A DNA stretch of 64,000 bases from Anas platyrhynchos (taxonomy: Eukaryota; Chordata; Aves; Anseriformes; Anatidae), in contig NC_092616.1 in NCBI RefSeq assembly GCF_047663525.1, positions 3,881,501-3,945,500 of the forward strand, given 5' to 3'. The first letter of the stretch is position 1. Each line of letters starts with the position of its first letter. The position numbers were made by a program, and so were the translations under genes. The notes under the pieces are model-generated. The model was not told the DNA's origin, ran no database searches, and saw only the letters and a list, made by a program, of their open reading frames with translations. Shown in pieces: positions 32,767 to 42,475 of the stretch.

Positions 32767-33855
32767 GTGAGAATGGTCTCCACCAGGCACGGAGCGCTCT
32801 GCAGGAGGTCTGTACACACCCAGACCGAGTACCCGCTAAAGAATGCAGCGGTTCAGGTCACAGGGTGCAGGGAGTGTCAGAGCCTGTTCCTGCCATCGGC
32901 AGGAGGCAGAGACGCTGCGTGTGTTAGGTGTGAGCAAGTGGATGACCTGATCCGCATGGTGGCGGAGCTCAAGGAGGAGGTGGAGAGGCTGAGGGCCATC
33001 AGGGAGTGTGAGCGGGAGATTGACTTCTGGAGCAACTCCCTGCAGGGCATCAAGGAGAGGTACCGGGGTGAGACACCCCAAATGGGGGTGGACACCCTGC
33101 CCAGTCGCCGTCGGGCAGAGGGAGGGGATCTGGGAGCTGAGGAGGAATGGAAACAGGTCCCTGCTCGACATCGCAGGCGATGCCCTCCTCTTCCGACCCC
33201 ACCTTCCCAGGTGCCCTTACAAAACAGGTTTGAGGCCCTGGAGAATGAGAGATCAACAGAGACTGAGGAAGAGGTACAAAGTGTTCCCAGGAGGACTCCT
33301 AGGGTGAGGAGGTCAACTCCACACATCAGGACTGCCTCCGCCAAGAACGAAAGAAGGGTGATTGTTGTGGGTGACTCTGTCCTTAGGGGAACAGAGGGCC
33401 CTATTTGTCGGCCTGACCCTACCCGTAGGGAGGTCTGCTGCCTCCCTGGGGCCAGGGTCAGGGACATTGCCAAGAAGGTCAAGCACCTGGTACGGCCCAC
33501 TGACTACTACCCGCTATTGGTCTTTCAGGCTGGTAGCGATGAAGTAGCAAAGAGGAGTCCGAAGGCGATCAAAAGAGACTTTAGGGATTTGGGGCGACAA
33601 CTTAGAGGTTCAGGCGCGCAGGTTGTGTTTGCCTCTGTCCTTCCGATAGGGGGGATGGAAGCTGAAAGGTGCGCTGTTCGCATAAACTCGTGGCTTCGTG
33701 ACTGGTGTGACCGGCACAACTTTGGGTTCTTTGATCACGGGAAGGTCTATGCTACACCGGGCCTGATGGCACCGGATGGGATGGGCCTCTCTCGGAGAGG
33801 GGTAAGGATCTTGGGTCAGGAGTTGGCAGGGCTGATAGATAGGGCTTTAAACTAG
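32767..33855 (+). CDS. CR1 ORF1 protein (zinc-knuckle, coiled coil, esterase-like domain)
   Basis: A 362-residue open frame from ATG 32767 to TAG 33853-33855. Residues 34-55 hold a CX2C-X14-CX2C putative zinc-binding motif (C34, C37, C52, C55). Residues 56-90 form a heptad-like segment ([18 protein letters not shown]), probably for oligomerisation. A basic, proline-rich linker follows. From about 195 to 362 is an SGNH/GDSL-type esterase-like domain as known in CR1 ORF1: [11 protein letters not shown] with the nucleophile S204. Two catalytic positions look changed: at 256-259 the sequence is GSDE where GTND is usual, and at 337-340 it is DGMG where DG.H is expected, so the catalytic His is replaced by G340. 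The protein should bind RNA and assist retrotransposition; esterase activity is doubtful in this copy. ORF2 overlaps its last 13 bases in the -1 frame. Confidence 0.9.
   Translation: MRMVSTRHGALCRRSVHTQTEYPLKNAAVQVTGCRECQSLFLPSAGGRDAACVRCEQVDDLIRMVAELKEEVERLRAIRECEREIDFWSNSLQGIKERYRGETPQMGVDTLPSRRRAEGGDLGAEEEWKQVPARHRRRCPPLPTPPSQVPLQNRFEALENERSTETEEEVQSVPRRTPRVRRSTPHIRTASAKNERRVIVVGDSVLRGTEGPICRPDPTRREVCCLPGARVRDIAKKVKHLVRPTDYYPLLVFQAGSDEVAKRSPKAIKRDFRDLGRQLRGSGAQVVFASVLPIGGMEAERCAVRINSWLRDWCDRHNFGFFDHGKVYATPGLMAPDGMGLSRRGVRILGQELAGLIDRALN
33846..33852 (+). promoter_or_regulatory. Putative -1 ribosomal frameshift heptamer TTTAAAC
   Basis: In the ORF1 frame the bases read (GC)T TTA AAC TAG, so the heptamer has the X XXY YYZ phase needed for tandem slippage. 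Slipping back one base gives TTT AAA CTA GAG, which is exactly the ORF2 frame. ORF1 stops immediately after. I did not find an obvious strong stem just downstream by eye. Confidence 0.45.
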
Positions 33856-34019
33856 AGTCGAAGGGGGAAGGGGCTAAAACCAGGCACGCCGGTGAAGACC
33901 TAAGGGATGGTACGCTAGAATCAGAGGGGCTGTGTGCCAGTGAGGTCCTTCGGTTCGATCCACAAGGTGCTGAGTGTAAGGAGTCGCACCTGAAATGCTT
34001 CTACACAAACGCACGCAGT

Positions 34020-36749
34020 ATGAGGAATAAAATGGATGAGCTAGAAGTCCTGGCCCAGTCCCGCAACTACGACATCATCGGCATAAGCGAAACCTGGTGG
34101 GATGAGTCCTGTGACTGGGGTGTTGCGATAGACGGTTACAGGCTCTTCAGGAGGGACAGGCAGGGTAGGCGAGGTGGTGGGGTGGCGATGTATGTGAAGC
34201 AGGGGCTGGACTGTGTGGAACTTCAGATCGGCGATGGCAAAGTTGAGAGCCTCTGGGTAAGGATCAAGGGACGAACGAATAAAGGGGATGTCGTTGTGGG
34301 AGTCTATTACAGACCGCCTGGCCAGGACGATAGCGCCGATAACTTATTCTTTATAGAACTAAGAGAGGCCTCGAGATTAACTCCCCTTGTCCTTATGGGG
34401 GACTTCAACTTGCCAGACGTTAACTGGGAGTGCCACACGGCTGACACGACCAAGTCCAGGAGGTTCATGAAGCACCTAGATGATAACTTTTTGGTGCAGG
34501 TGCTAACGGAGCCAACTAGGAAAGGTGCCCTCCTAGACCTGTTGCTAGAAAACAGAGAGGGTCTGGTGGGAGATGTGGTGATTGGTGGCCGCCTCGGTCA
34601 TAGCGACCATGAAGTGGTTGAGTTCAAAATTTACGGTGACAGAAGGAAAAGTGCCACCAAAACCTCATCCCTAGATATGGGGAAGGCGGACTTCAGGCTG
34701 CTCGGGGAACTAGTCAGCAAGGTCCCCTGGGAAGCTGCTCTTGAAGGCCTTGATGTCCACCAGTGCTGGTCACTCTTTAAGCGATGCCTCCTAGAAGCAC
34801 AAGATCAGGCGATTCCTAAATATCGCAAGTCAGGCAGGCGGGGCAGGAGGCCGTCGTGGCTGACCAGGAACATTCTTATGGAGATTAGGCGGAAACAGAG
34901 AGTGTTTCGCTACTGGAAGGAGGGCCGGGTGACATGGAAAGAATACAGGGATGCTGCTCGTGTCTGTAGGAAGAAAATTCGTGTGGCTAAAGCACACCTA
35001 GAGTTGAAGCTGGCTGTGTCTGTGAGAGAAAATAAAAAGGGTTTTTTTAGATATGTGAATGGAAAAAGGAGAACTAAAGAATACGTAGGGCCGCTCCTTG
35101 ACAGGGAAGGTCTTCTCACAGACGATGACATAGGCAAAGCAGAGACGCTTAACGCCTTCTTTGCCTCTGTCTTCAATGCCGATGATGGGCTTCGGGACCC
35201 AGGGTGCCCCGAGCTGCAGGACCGGGACGGTGGGGATGACAAACTCCCGACCGACCCTGAACGTGTGCGGGATCTGCTACTCCACCTGGATCCCTACAAG
35301 TCCATGGGTCCGGATGGGATTCATCCCCGGGTGCTGAAGGAGCTGGCGGATGTCATCGCGGAACCTCTCTCAATTATTTTTCAACGATCCTGGGAGTCTG
35401 GAGAGGTCCCGGTAGACTGGAAGCTGGCAAATGTTGTGCCGATTTTCAAGAAGGGTCAGAAAGAAGACCCTAGCAATTACAGGCCTGTCAGTCTCACGTC
35501 AGTGCCTGGTAAAATCATGGAGAAGATGGTTCTCGAACGTATTGAGGCGCACCTGGGGGACAAAGCAGTCATTGGTCCCAGCCAGCATGGGTTTGTGAAG
35601 GGTAGGTCCTGCCTAACTAACCTGATTTCCTTTTATGATAAGATCACCCGTATGGTGGACCAAGGGAAACCAGCTGATGTGATTTTTTTGGACTTCAGCA
35701 AGGCTTTTGACACGGTTTCCCATAGGATCCTACTGGACAAAATGTCCAGCATACAGCTAAATAAAAACATCATACGATGGGTGAGCAATTGGCTAACGGG
35801 CAGGGCCCAAAGGGTTATGGTGAATGGGGCTGCGTCAGGCTGGCGGGCGGTCACCAGTGGGGTCCCTCAAGGCTCCATTTTAGGGCCGGTACTTTTCAAT
35901 ATTTTTATAAACGATCTGGATGTAGGAATAGAAGGCATTTTGAGCAAGTTTGCTGATGACACCAAACTTGGAGGAGTTGTGGACTCGAATGAGGGTGGAA
36001 AGGCCTTGCAGAGGGATCTGGATAGGTTGGAGAGCTGGGCGATCGCCAACCGCATGAAGTTCAATAAGAGCAAGTGCCGGGTCCTGCACCTGGGACGGGG
36101 AAACCCTGGCTGCACGTACAGACTGGGCGATGAGACGCTGGAGAGCAGCCTAGAAGAGAGGGATCTGGGGGTCGTGGTAGACAACAAGTTGAATATGAGC
36201 CGGCAGTGTGCCCTGGCAGCCAGGAGGGCCAACCGTGTCCTGGGGTGCATCAAGCACGGCATCGCTAGTAGGTCGAGGGAGGTGATTGTCCCGCTCTACT
36301 CTGCGCTGGTGCGGCCTCACCTCGAGTACTGTGTGCAGTTCTGGGCACCACAGTATAAAAAGGACATGAAACTGTTGGAGAGTGTCCAGAGGAGGGCTAC
36401 GAAGATGGTGAAAGGCCTGGAGGGGAAGACGTACGAGGAACGGCTGAGGGCACTGGGCCTGTTCAGCCTGGAGAAGAGGAGGCTGAGGGGAGACCTCATC
36501 GCAGTCTACAACTTCCTCGTAAGGGGGTGTCGAGAGGCAGGAGACCTTTTCTCCATTAACACCAGCGACAGGACCCGCGGGAATGGAGTTAAGCTGAGGC
36601 AGGGGAAGTTTAGGCTGGACATCAGGAAAGGGTTCTTCACAGAGAGAGTGGTTGCACACTGGAACAGGCTCCCCAGGGAAGTGGTCACTGCACCGAGCCT
36701 GTCTGAATTTAAGAAGAGATTGGACTGTGCACTTAGTCACATGGTCTGA
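34020..36749 (+). CDS. CR1 ORF2 protein (AP endonuclease and reverse transcriptase)
   Basis: 909 codons from the first ATG, but the frame is open back to 33843. The conserved endonuclease start (CFYTNARSM) lies before that ATG, so the true product probably begins upstream. Endonuclease: ETWWD (E24), MGDFNLPD (D128, N130), HSDHE (D196, H197), counted from ATG 34020. Reverse transcriptase: [57 protein letters not shown] with the first aspartate, [24 protein letters not shown] with the catalytic D646-D647. C-terminal CR1 domain: [54 protein letters not shown]. Every key catalytic residue I can check is present and no stop interrupts it, so the enzyme could be functional for target-primed reverse transcription. 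Confidence 0.93.
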   Translation: MRNKMDELEVLAQSRNYDIIGISETWWDESCDWGVAIDGYRLFRRDRQGRRGGGVAMYVKQGLDCVELQIGDGKVESLWVRIKGRTNKGDVVVGVYYRPPGQDDSADNLFFIELREASRLTPLVLMGDFNLPDVNWECHTADTTKSRRFMKHLDDNFLVQVLTEPTRKGALLDLLLENREGLVGDVVIGGRLGHSDHEVVEFKIYGDRRKSATKTSSLDMGKADFRLLGELVSKVPWEAALEGLDVHQCWSLFKRCLLEAQDQAIPKYRKSGRRGRRPSWLTRNILMEIRRKQRVFRYWKEGRVTWKEYRDAARVCRKKIRVAKAHLELKLAVSVRENKKGFFRYVNGKRRTKEYVGPLLDREGLLTDDDIGKAETLNAFFASVFNADDGLRDPGCPELQDRDGGDDKLPTDPERVRDLLLHLDPYKSMGPDGIHPRVLKELADVIAEPLSIIFQRSWESGEVPVDWKLANVVPIFKKGQKEDPSNYRPVSLTSVPGKIMEKMVLERIEAHLGDKAVIGPSQHGFVKGRSCLTNLISFYDKITRMVDQGKPADVIFLDFSKAFDTVSHRILLDKMSSIQLNKNIIRWVSNWLTGRAQRVMVNGAASGWRAVTSGVPQGSILGPVLFNIFINDLDVGIEGILSKFADDTKLGGVVDSNEGGKALQRDLDRLESWAIANRMKFNKSKCRVLHLGRGNPGCTYRLGDETLESSLEERDLGVVVDNKLNMSRQCALAARRANRVLGCIKHGIASRSREVIVPLYSALVRPHLEYCVQFWAPQYKKDMKLLESVQRRATKMVKGLEGKTYEERLRALGLFSLEKRRLRGDLIAVYNFLVRGCREAGDLFSINTSDRTRGNGVKLRQGKFRLDIRKGFFTERVVAHWNRLPREVVTAPSLSEFKKRLDCALSHMV

Positions 36750-37053
36750 ACTTGGGTAGACCTGTGCGGTGTCAAGAGTTGGACTTGATGATCCTTAAGG
36801 GTCCCTTCCAACTCAGGATATTCTATGATTCTATGATTCTATGATTCTTTCTAAAACCGTATCTCCATCTCCACCATAAATTTCTGTTTTGGAGCCTGTC
36901 CTTGCTGTCACCCCCTGGCAGCTCCTTCGTGGCTCCTCTCAGCGCCCTGTCCCTGCATCATCCCAGCCCCACTGCCCCACACATGGTCCCACAGCCGTGC
37001 TGCCAAGGCGCTGCACATGGCAGTGCACATTCAGGCCTTGGTCGAGCTCCCCC

Positions 37054-37103
37054 CATTACAATCCTAATGGCATTAGGATTGTAATGTCATTAGGATTGTA
37101 ATG
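37054..37103. repeat. Perfect 16-bp inverted repeat plus third direct copy
   Basis: CATTACAATCCTAATG (37054-37069), one spacer base, its exact reverse complement CATTAGGATTGTAATG (37071-37086), one T, then the latter again (37088-37103). It is AT-rich within a GC-rich setting and contains several TAAT/ATTA cores. Confidence 0.95.
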
Positions 37104-37836
37104 ACCTAATGGTCCCCTCCTGCCATGGCCCTCCTTCCTTTGCAGCCTCCTCGAGCCCATGGCTCTGCCCTGACCCAGCCATGTGCCATGGGGGCATCTG
37201 CAGACAGCCCAGCTCCAGGTCTGCAGGGATGTGGGCCAGGACCAAGACCAGCACGGTTGGCCATTCCCCTGACACGGGTCCTGAGTGCCAGCTCTTGACC
37301 TCCCTGCCCCCTGCCCACCTCCCTGCCCTCTGCTCACCTGCCTGCCTTTTGCCCAGCCCAGTGGCACTAGCCCCATGTCAGTGCCTACTGTAAGTTGGGC
37401 AGGGCTCTGGGCACTGCCATCACAGCCACAGCCCCTCTGAAGGCCACAGCAGCTCCTGGGGGCACAGAGGGCTCAGCCCCACAGATGCGGACATCCATGG
37501 CACAAGCGTACAGAGGTCAGTGTCCCCTGCTGTGCCCCCTGCTCTCTTCTGCAGAAGATCCTCAGAGGCTTGCCGCCCCTCTGTGCCATCCCTGGAGGTC
37601 CTCAAGCATCTCCTACTGCCCCAGGGCCAGGTTAGCCTGACCCGAGCTGCTGCAGCCAGAAGGGTGTTTGCTATTGCCATTACTTCCTGATCAGCTGAGA
37701 GTGGGTCTCAGACAAAGAAGTTGTTTTTGTTTCACTTATTTTGTTTAAATACACAAAGGCTCTGGCTCCTTATTTATGCAAAGCCTCAGGGTCACACAAG
37801 ATATCCATCAGGCTGGCTGCGGCTCCGCGCAGCCTA

Positions 37837-37905
37837 CTTTAGTGCTTGGCAACCCTGCCCAGAACAGAGGGGCTGAAATTACATGACCTTTAGGGTCCTT
37901 TTCAT
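37837..37905 (+). mobile_element. Short CR1 3'-end-like fragment
   Basis: GCTTGGCAACCCTGCCCAGA..AG.GGGCTGAAATTACATGACCTTTAGGGTCCTTTTCA resembles the 3' region of the CR1 at 46395-46490, without the terminal repeats. Confidence 0.5.
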
Positions 37906-38114
37906 GAGTCTCTTATATGTTGGTGATTGAGTACAGCAGGATGAAAAACAGCATTTCTTTATGGAAAACATTATCACACAGGGAAAAAGAAAAACAAAAC
38001 CAAACAAATCCTTCCAGAAGTTAAGACAGGCTTTCCATGTCTTTACATAAACTGTAATTCATCTGAAGAAGGAAAGAAGCAGTTTATAGCTGCGGAAAGG
38101 CACGATGAGTTTCC

Positions 38115-39050
38115 TCAGCATATCCTGAAAACCCTCCATGACATCACTTTCCTAATGGCATTCTTGAGCTCCTGGTTCCTCATGCTGTAGATGAGGGGGT
38201 TCATTGCTGGGGGCATCACCGAGTACAGGAAAGCCATCACTAGGCTCAGGGATGGGGAGGCGTTGGAAGGGGGCTTCAGGTAGGCAAACATGCCTGTGCT
38301 GAGAAACAGAAAGACCACACCCAGGTGAGGGAGGCATGTGGAGAAGAGTTTGTGCTGTCCCTGCTCAGAGGGCATCCTCAGCACAGCCCTGAAGATCTGT
38401 ACATAGGAGAAAAGAATGAAAACAAAACACCCCCAAAACAGAAAACCATTAAATGTGAGAAGCTCAATTTCCCTGAGGTAGGAGTGTGAGCAAGAGAGCT
38501 TGAGGATCTTGGGGATTTCACAGAAGAATTGGTCCAGAGCATTACCTTGGCAGAGGGGCAGGGAAAATGTATTGGCAGTGTGCATAACAGCATTGAGAAC
38601 CCCACTACCCCAGGCAGCTGCTGCCATCTGGACACAAGATCTGCTGCACAGGAGGCTCCTGTAATGCAGAGGCTTGCAGATGGCAACATAGCGGTCATAG
38701 GACATGACAGTGAGAAGAAAATACTCTGCTGATATCAAGAAGACAAACAGAAAGACCTGTGCAGCACATCCCGAGTAGGAGATGGCCCTGGTGTCCCAGA
38801 GGGAATTGGCCATGGCTTTGGGGACAGTTGTAGAGATGCAGCCCAGGTCAACAAGGGCAAGGTTGAGGAGGAAGAAGTACATGGGGGTGTGGAGGCGGTG
38901 GTTGCAGGCTACAGTGGTGATGATGAGGCCGTTGCCCAGGAGGGCAGCCAGGTAGATGCCCAGGAAGAGCGCGAAGTGCAGGAGCTGCTGCTCCCACGTC
39001 TCTGCAAATGGTAGGAGGAGGAACTCAGCGATGGAGCTGCTGTTGGACAT
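38115..39050 (-). CDS. OR14-like olfactory receptor, intact
   Basis: A 311-residue odorant receptor from the ATG at 39050-39048 (MSNSSSIAEFLLLPFAETWE). A longer frame begins 53 codons upstream but crosses the splice acceptor and has no OR similarity. GNG in TM1, PMYFFLLNLALVDLG in TM2, the conserved cysteine in SYSGC, VMSYDRYVAICKPLHYR at the end of TM3, LPLCQGN and FFCEIPKILKLSC in loop 2, KLFSTCLPHL (L for the usual A) in loop 3 and NPLIYSMRNQELK in TM7 are present. The C-terminus is short (SWRVFRIC). Its last codons and 3' flank resemble those of the OR at 62503-63346 (FSRMC end). Confidence 0.95.
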   Translation of the reverse strand: MSNSSSIAEFLLLPFAETWEQQLLHFALFLGIYLAALLGNGLIITTVACNHRLHTPMYFFLLNLALVDLGCISTTVPKAMANSLWDTRAISYSGCAAQVFLFVFLISAEYFLLTVMSYDRYVAICKPLHYRSLLCSRSCVQMAAAAWGSGVLNAVMHTANTFSLPLCQGNALDQFFCEIPKILKLSCSHSYLREIELLTFNGFLFWGCFVFILFSYVQIFRAVLRMPSEQGQHKLFSTCLPHLGVVFLFLSTGMFAYLKPPSNASPSLSLVMAFLYSVMPPAMNPLIYSMRNQELKNAIRKVMSWRVFRIC

Positions 39051-39095
39051 TTGATTCCTCTGGGCGTGGGGACCTGTCTGAGGAGGAAAATACAG
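39051..39095 (-). promoter_or_regulatory. Splice acceptor and 5' UTR of the OR at 38115-39050
   Basis: On the - strand ATTTTCCTCCTCAG ends at 39078, followed by ACAG ending at 39074, giving two candidate acceptors 23-27 bases before the ATG. The leader GTCCCCACGCCCAG matches that of the OR at 28745. Confidence 0.6.
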
Positions 39096-39779
39096 CAAGA
39101 TATTATGCCAGACTCTGTGAGGAAAACTTGATTTTTTGTACAAACCTGGGAATAGTGTGCTGAGGTCAAAATAATCCAATTTCAATGTGCAGATCTCCAA
39201 ACTCCTCAACTCTTGGGGATTGTCTCACTTCTCCCCACGTAGCAAGAGACAGACAGATCCTTGCATCTGACCTAGTCAAAATGTCCAGTAGCATTTCCAT
39301 GCCCTTATCTCTCACGTGTCTTCTCCATGGATAGCACAGAGCTGCTATGGCAGAGCTGTGCCCTAGTGGAGGACAGCCTGCAGCCCAGCAGAACCCTTGC
39401 AGGAAAAGAGTGGAATGCCCTAAACATGGGGTGACCCAAACACAGAGACAGCTCATTCACAGCCCCACACATAGCATTTCCACAACCCTACGCGTCAGGA
39501 AGGGACATGGATGCTTTCCCTCCATTAACATATCTGCATGGCAGAATGTGCAGGATCTGTGTCTGAGCTGCATCTGAAATATCCTCTACATCGCTGACTC
39601 CACAGGCAACTCATGAACAAGTTCCCATGCAATTATGTCTAGACATCTGTGCTGGGGGAGGGGAAGAGTCCAGGAGGCTGTACTATGGAAGGCATCAGCA
39701 ATGCAGGGATGGCAGGGAGGTGCCCAAATCGCCTCTGCCATGCGGATTCTGGGAGCAGCTCCCTCTCATTCTCTGCGGA
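39096..39779. other. Putative intron of the OR at 38115-39050
   Basis: No gene or repeat recognised. Confidence 0.35.
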
Positions 39780-40800
39780 CAGTTCTGCAGCCTGCAGCTG
39801 TCCCTGCCTGCAGCTGGGTCTCTGTCCCCACGCCTCCTGCCTGCAGCTCACAGCCCCCATCCCACCCGCTGGGTGTTCAGCTCTGCCCTGCAGACACCTC
39901 CTGGCAGCAGGGCTCTGCCCAGGGGCAGCTTGCTGGGGGCACATCCCAGGTCACAAAGACCCTGCTGACACTGCATAGGTGGTAATGGAGCTTTCTGTGG
40001 GCAGTAAAGGGACGTGTTACACTTCTTGGAATGCTCGTCGTGAAGGCTTAGGAATCTTAGTATCTCTTTAGAAAAAAAAAAAAAAAAAAAAAAAAAAGCC
40101 TCTATTTTCAATTCCACAAGGATGAAGAAGAGAAAACTGAAAGAAGAGGCTAAAGAAATATGAGAGTGAAGTTCCCTTTGAAATTCCCTTGGTGTGCTGT
40201 GGAGCTGTGAGCAGGCTGCTGAAGGGAGCAGCCTCCCACCAGCAGCAGGACCCTGCCCTGCCAGGGGGGGCTCCTTCCACCCGCAGCTTCTCCCCGCAGC
40301 GCCCTGGGCAGCTCCCCGGGCAGGCTGAGTGCTGAGCCTGGCAGGCGGCAGAGGCCCTGCCCCGCCACACAGCCCCTAGGGCACAGCAGGGACCCTGCTC
40401 TGCATCACAGCCCTGGACACCCCTGCCTGCACCCCCGGCTTCTCCTGCCTCCAGGAACTGCGGCTGCATTGCCCTCCAGCCAGACACTTACCGGGTGCAG
40501 GGCTGGGAAGTCTTCTCCGGCAGGGAGCTCTGGGCATGCTGCCACTTCTGCCTGCCTTTAAGCACTGTGTCTCTGCAGGCAGTGCCCCCAGGCCTGCTGC
40601 GCTGTGCACAGGAGCTGCTCCTGGGCAGAGCTGTCTCTCTGCAGCGCTGCCCGCTTGCCAGGAGCTCCCCTTGGGCCCAGGAGCCCGGCCCAGCTCAGCA
40701 GCAGAGGCCCAGCCCAAGGCCTCCCTTGCTCTGCCCCCCACCAGGCTCCCTGCACATGGCCCTGGGGCTCCAGGGCTCACGGCTCCTGGATGGCAGCACG
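39780..40800 (-). promoter_or_regulatory. OR upstream GC-rich module, copy d, with splice donor
   Basis: Inner block 39783-39955, middle block 40210-40450, donor on the - strand GTAAGT at 40491-40486 after GCACCCG, outer block 40495-40780. From about 40230 to 40780 it is almost base-for-base the reverse complement of copy e (48740-49340), far more similar than the two genes are. A 26-base A run (40072-40097) separates inner and middle blocks. Confidence 0.62.
40072..40097. repeat. A26 homopolymer
   Basis: Uninterrupted run of A within the inferred OR intron; no retroposon body is recognisable upstream of it. Confidence 0.95.
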
Positions 40801-40944
40801 GTCTCCCCTGGGGAACACACTTGGAAGCAGACAAAGCAAACACTGACTGGCCCTCTCTAAACACTTTGCTGACTGATTCCTGCAGCAGGAATTGCCCTAA
40901 CTGGGTGTGTAGGGGTACAAGACATGCCAAAGTTCCTCTCTGTA

Positions 40945-41272
40945 TTTCAAATTATTCATCAATGAAGTGGATGATATGCACCCCCAGCACCTTTGTTGAT
41001 GACACAAAGCTGGGAGGAGTATCTGAGATCCCAAAGGGCTCTGCTGCCATTCAGAGGGACCTCAGCACGATAGAGAGATGAGGCTGGGCACTGACCAGCA
41101 GGAGAGCAGCTCTGCAGAGAGAGACCTCGGAGTCCTGGGGGACAGTATGCTGAGCATGAGACAGCAATCTGCCCTTGTGGCCTAGAAGGTCAATGGGATA
41201 CTGGGTGCATTCGGAAGGGTGTTCTGCAGCAGGCCAAGAGAGGTGATCCTCCCCCTCTACTCAGCCTGTACT
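40945..41272 (+). mobile_element. CR1 fragment around the RT active site
   Basis: [11 protein letters not shown] at about 40988-41020 is the catalytic DD region; later pieces match QRDLST.ER, ERDLGVLGDSMLSMRQQSALVA.KVNGILG and SRPREVILPLYSA. Stops and indels break the frame. Confidence 0.85.
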
Positions 41273-41985
41273 GGTGATTGGCGTTATTCCTCCCTAGGAA
41301 GGAGACACCACCTTTTCTTTGTGATGTCAAATGCATGAGAAGCCCAACAGGGTCAGAAAAGTGGCCATTTAGTTGCAGAAGAAGCAATAGGGATGGATTC
41401 TCCTGAAATGCTACTTATTCCTTGACAGAGCGGCACACTGCAACAGCCATGGTGACAGCCTGGCAGCCTTGTGTCTGGGTATTCCTGTGAGATCAGCCAA
41501 ATGGGATGAAGGATTTGTTCCTGTCCCTTCTGTTGTGAGAAGGGTTTTGCCTCTCAGCAGAGCATATCGCTGTTTCCTAGGCTCCTTCTGTGAGTGGCAT
41601 CTGCCATTGGGGCCCAGAGATGTGCAAAGTCTTGTTTCTCTTGCTTTCCAACATCCTCTGGCATTCAGTCAACACAAAGCAACCCAAGGTCTTCACCACA
41701 GCTGGTCATCATGGAAAGGCACCTCTGGGACTCCTTGCAACTGGCTTCAGTAATTCTGCCTTTGCTTATGTCAATTGTGATTGCCTACATTATTTCAGAC
41801 TCTTCTAGAGGTGACTTTGGAGTATGGGAATTCTCTATACAAATACAAAAGAGCTTTGATATTTTAGCTTGTGCTCAATGACTTTGGTCCTAGAACATTG
41901 CAGGTTATTGAATCAAAGCCTGGAATATCTTAGAGCCAATCACACACTGGCCTATACTGAGTTTGTTATGGAAAATACTCTGGTG
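41273..41985. other. Unassigned sequence
   Basis: No gene. Overlapping open frames at 41469-41881 in three frames have no recognisable domain. Confidence 0.3.
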
Positions 41986-42040
41986 GGGGACTTCAACTTC
42001 CCAAATGTCTGGTGGAAAGACAACACAGACAACACCCTAA
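41986..42040 (+). mobile_element. Short CR1 endonuclease fragment
   Basis: VGDFNFPNVWWKDNTDNT matches the CR1 endonuclease stretch GDFN.P...W. Only about 55 bases are recognisable before other sequence starts. Confidence 0.6.
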
Positions 42041-42107
42041 AAATTTGTGTTCGGCCACGTGTGATAAACGCAGGTGGAAAGATTCAAGAACAGGTAACTC
42101 TGAATGG

Positions 42108-42374
42108 TGTGGGTAGTTAGGGTCTGGCGGCCGGAAGATGTCGTGCTGTATGGAAAGGTGGAGCCCCTCCCTTGATAGACAGTAGCGTGTGGCCTGTGAT
42201 GTAAGCAAGCGGAAGTGACGCTATGGGCCTCGGGTATATAAGCCCATGTGACTCGACAATAAACGCCATTTGCCATCCACCACATTGGTGTCTGTGAGCT
42301 GATGGACCGAGCGGCCTGGGGCTGGTCGCCGTGCCGTTCCTGAACCAGGTCGCCACTGCCCCCTGAAGGCAACA
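42108..42374 (+). repeat. 5' LTR of the deleted provirus
   Basis: TGTGGGTAG...AAGGCAACA. Contains a TATATA box at 42235-42240 and AATAAA at 42258-42263 only about 20 bases later, so the R region is short and U5 is about 100 bases. Confidence 0.93.
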
Positions 42375-42376
42375 AG

Positions 42377-42394
42377 TGGTGCCGAAACCCGGGA
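42377..42394 (+). promoter_or_regulatory. Primer-binding site, complementary to tRNA-Phe
   Basis: TGGTGCCGAAACCCGGGA is the complement of the 3' end of animal tRNA-Phe (..CGGGTTTCGGCACCA). It lies two bases after the LTR CA end. Confidence 0.8.
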
Positions 42395-42475
42395 AAACTC
42401 CTGGATTCGGGTGAACGGCGGCCGGAGCGGCGGGACCAGCCCGGCGGGGAGGAAGCTCCCGGACCAACAAGGAAG

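Larger units (their letters stand above)
32395..36848 (+). mobile_element. Near full-length CR1 LINE with both reading frames open
   Basis: About 4.45 kb. A CpG-rich 5' untranslated region (about 32395-32766) with short repeats of GCGGCAGTT.GCGC is followed by ORF1 (32767-33855), ORF2 (open from 33843, last codon 36746), a short 3' UTR and the terminal repeats ATTCTATG at 36820-36848. The exact 5' end is uncertain; it may begin after the T run at 32390-32401. Every other CR1 in the window is truncated or broken. A 5'-truncated copy with nearly the same 3' UTR lies at 62116-62210, suggesting this subfamily was recently mobile. Confidence 0.93.
36849..38114. other. Intergenic sequence between full-length CR1 and the OR at 38115
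   Basis: GC-rich, no gene. Contains the 16-base palindrome cluster (37054-37103) and a short CR1 3'-end-like piece (37837-37905). AATAAA-like sites for the minus-strand OR lie near 37940-38000. Confidence 0.4.
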
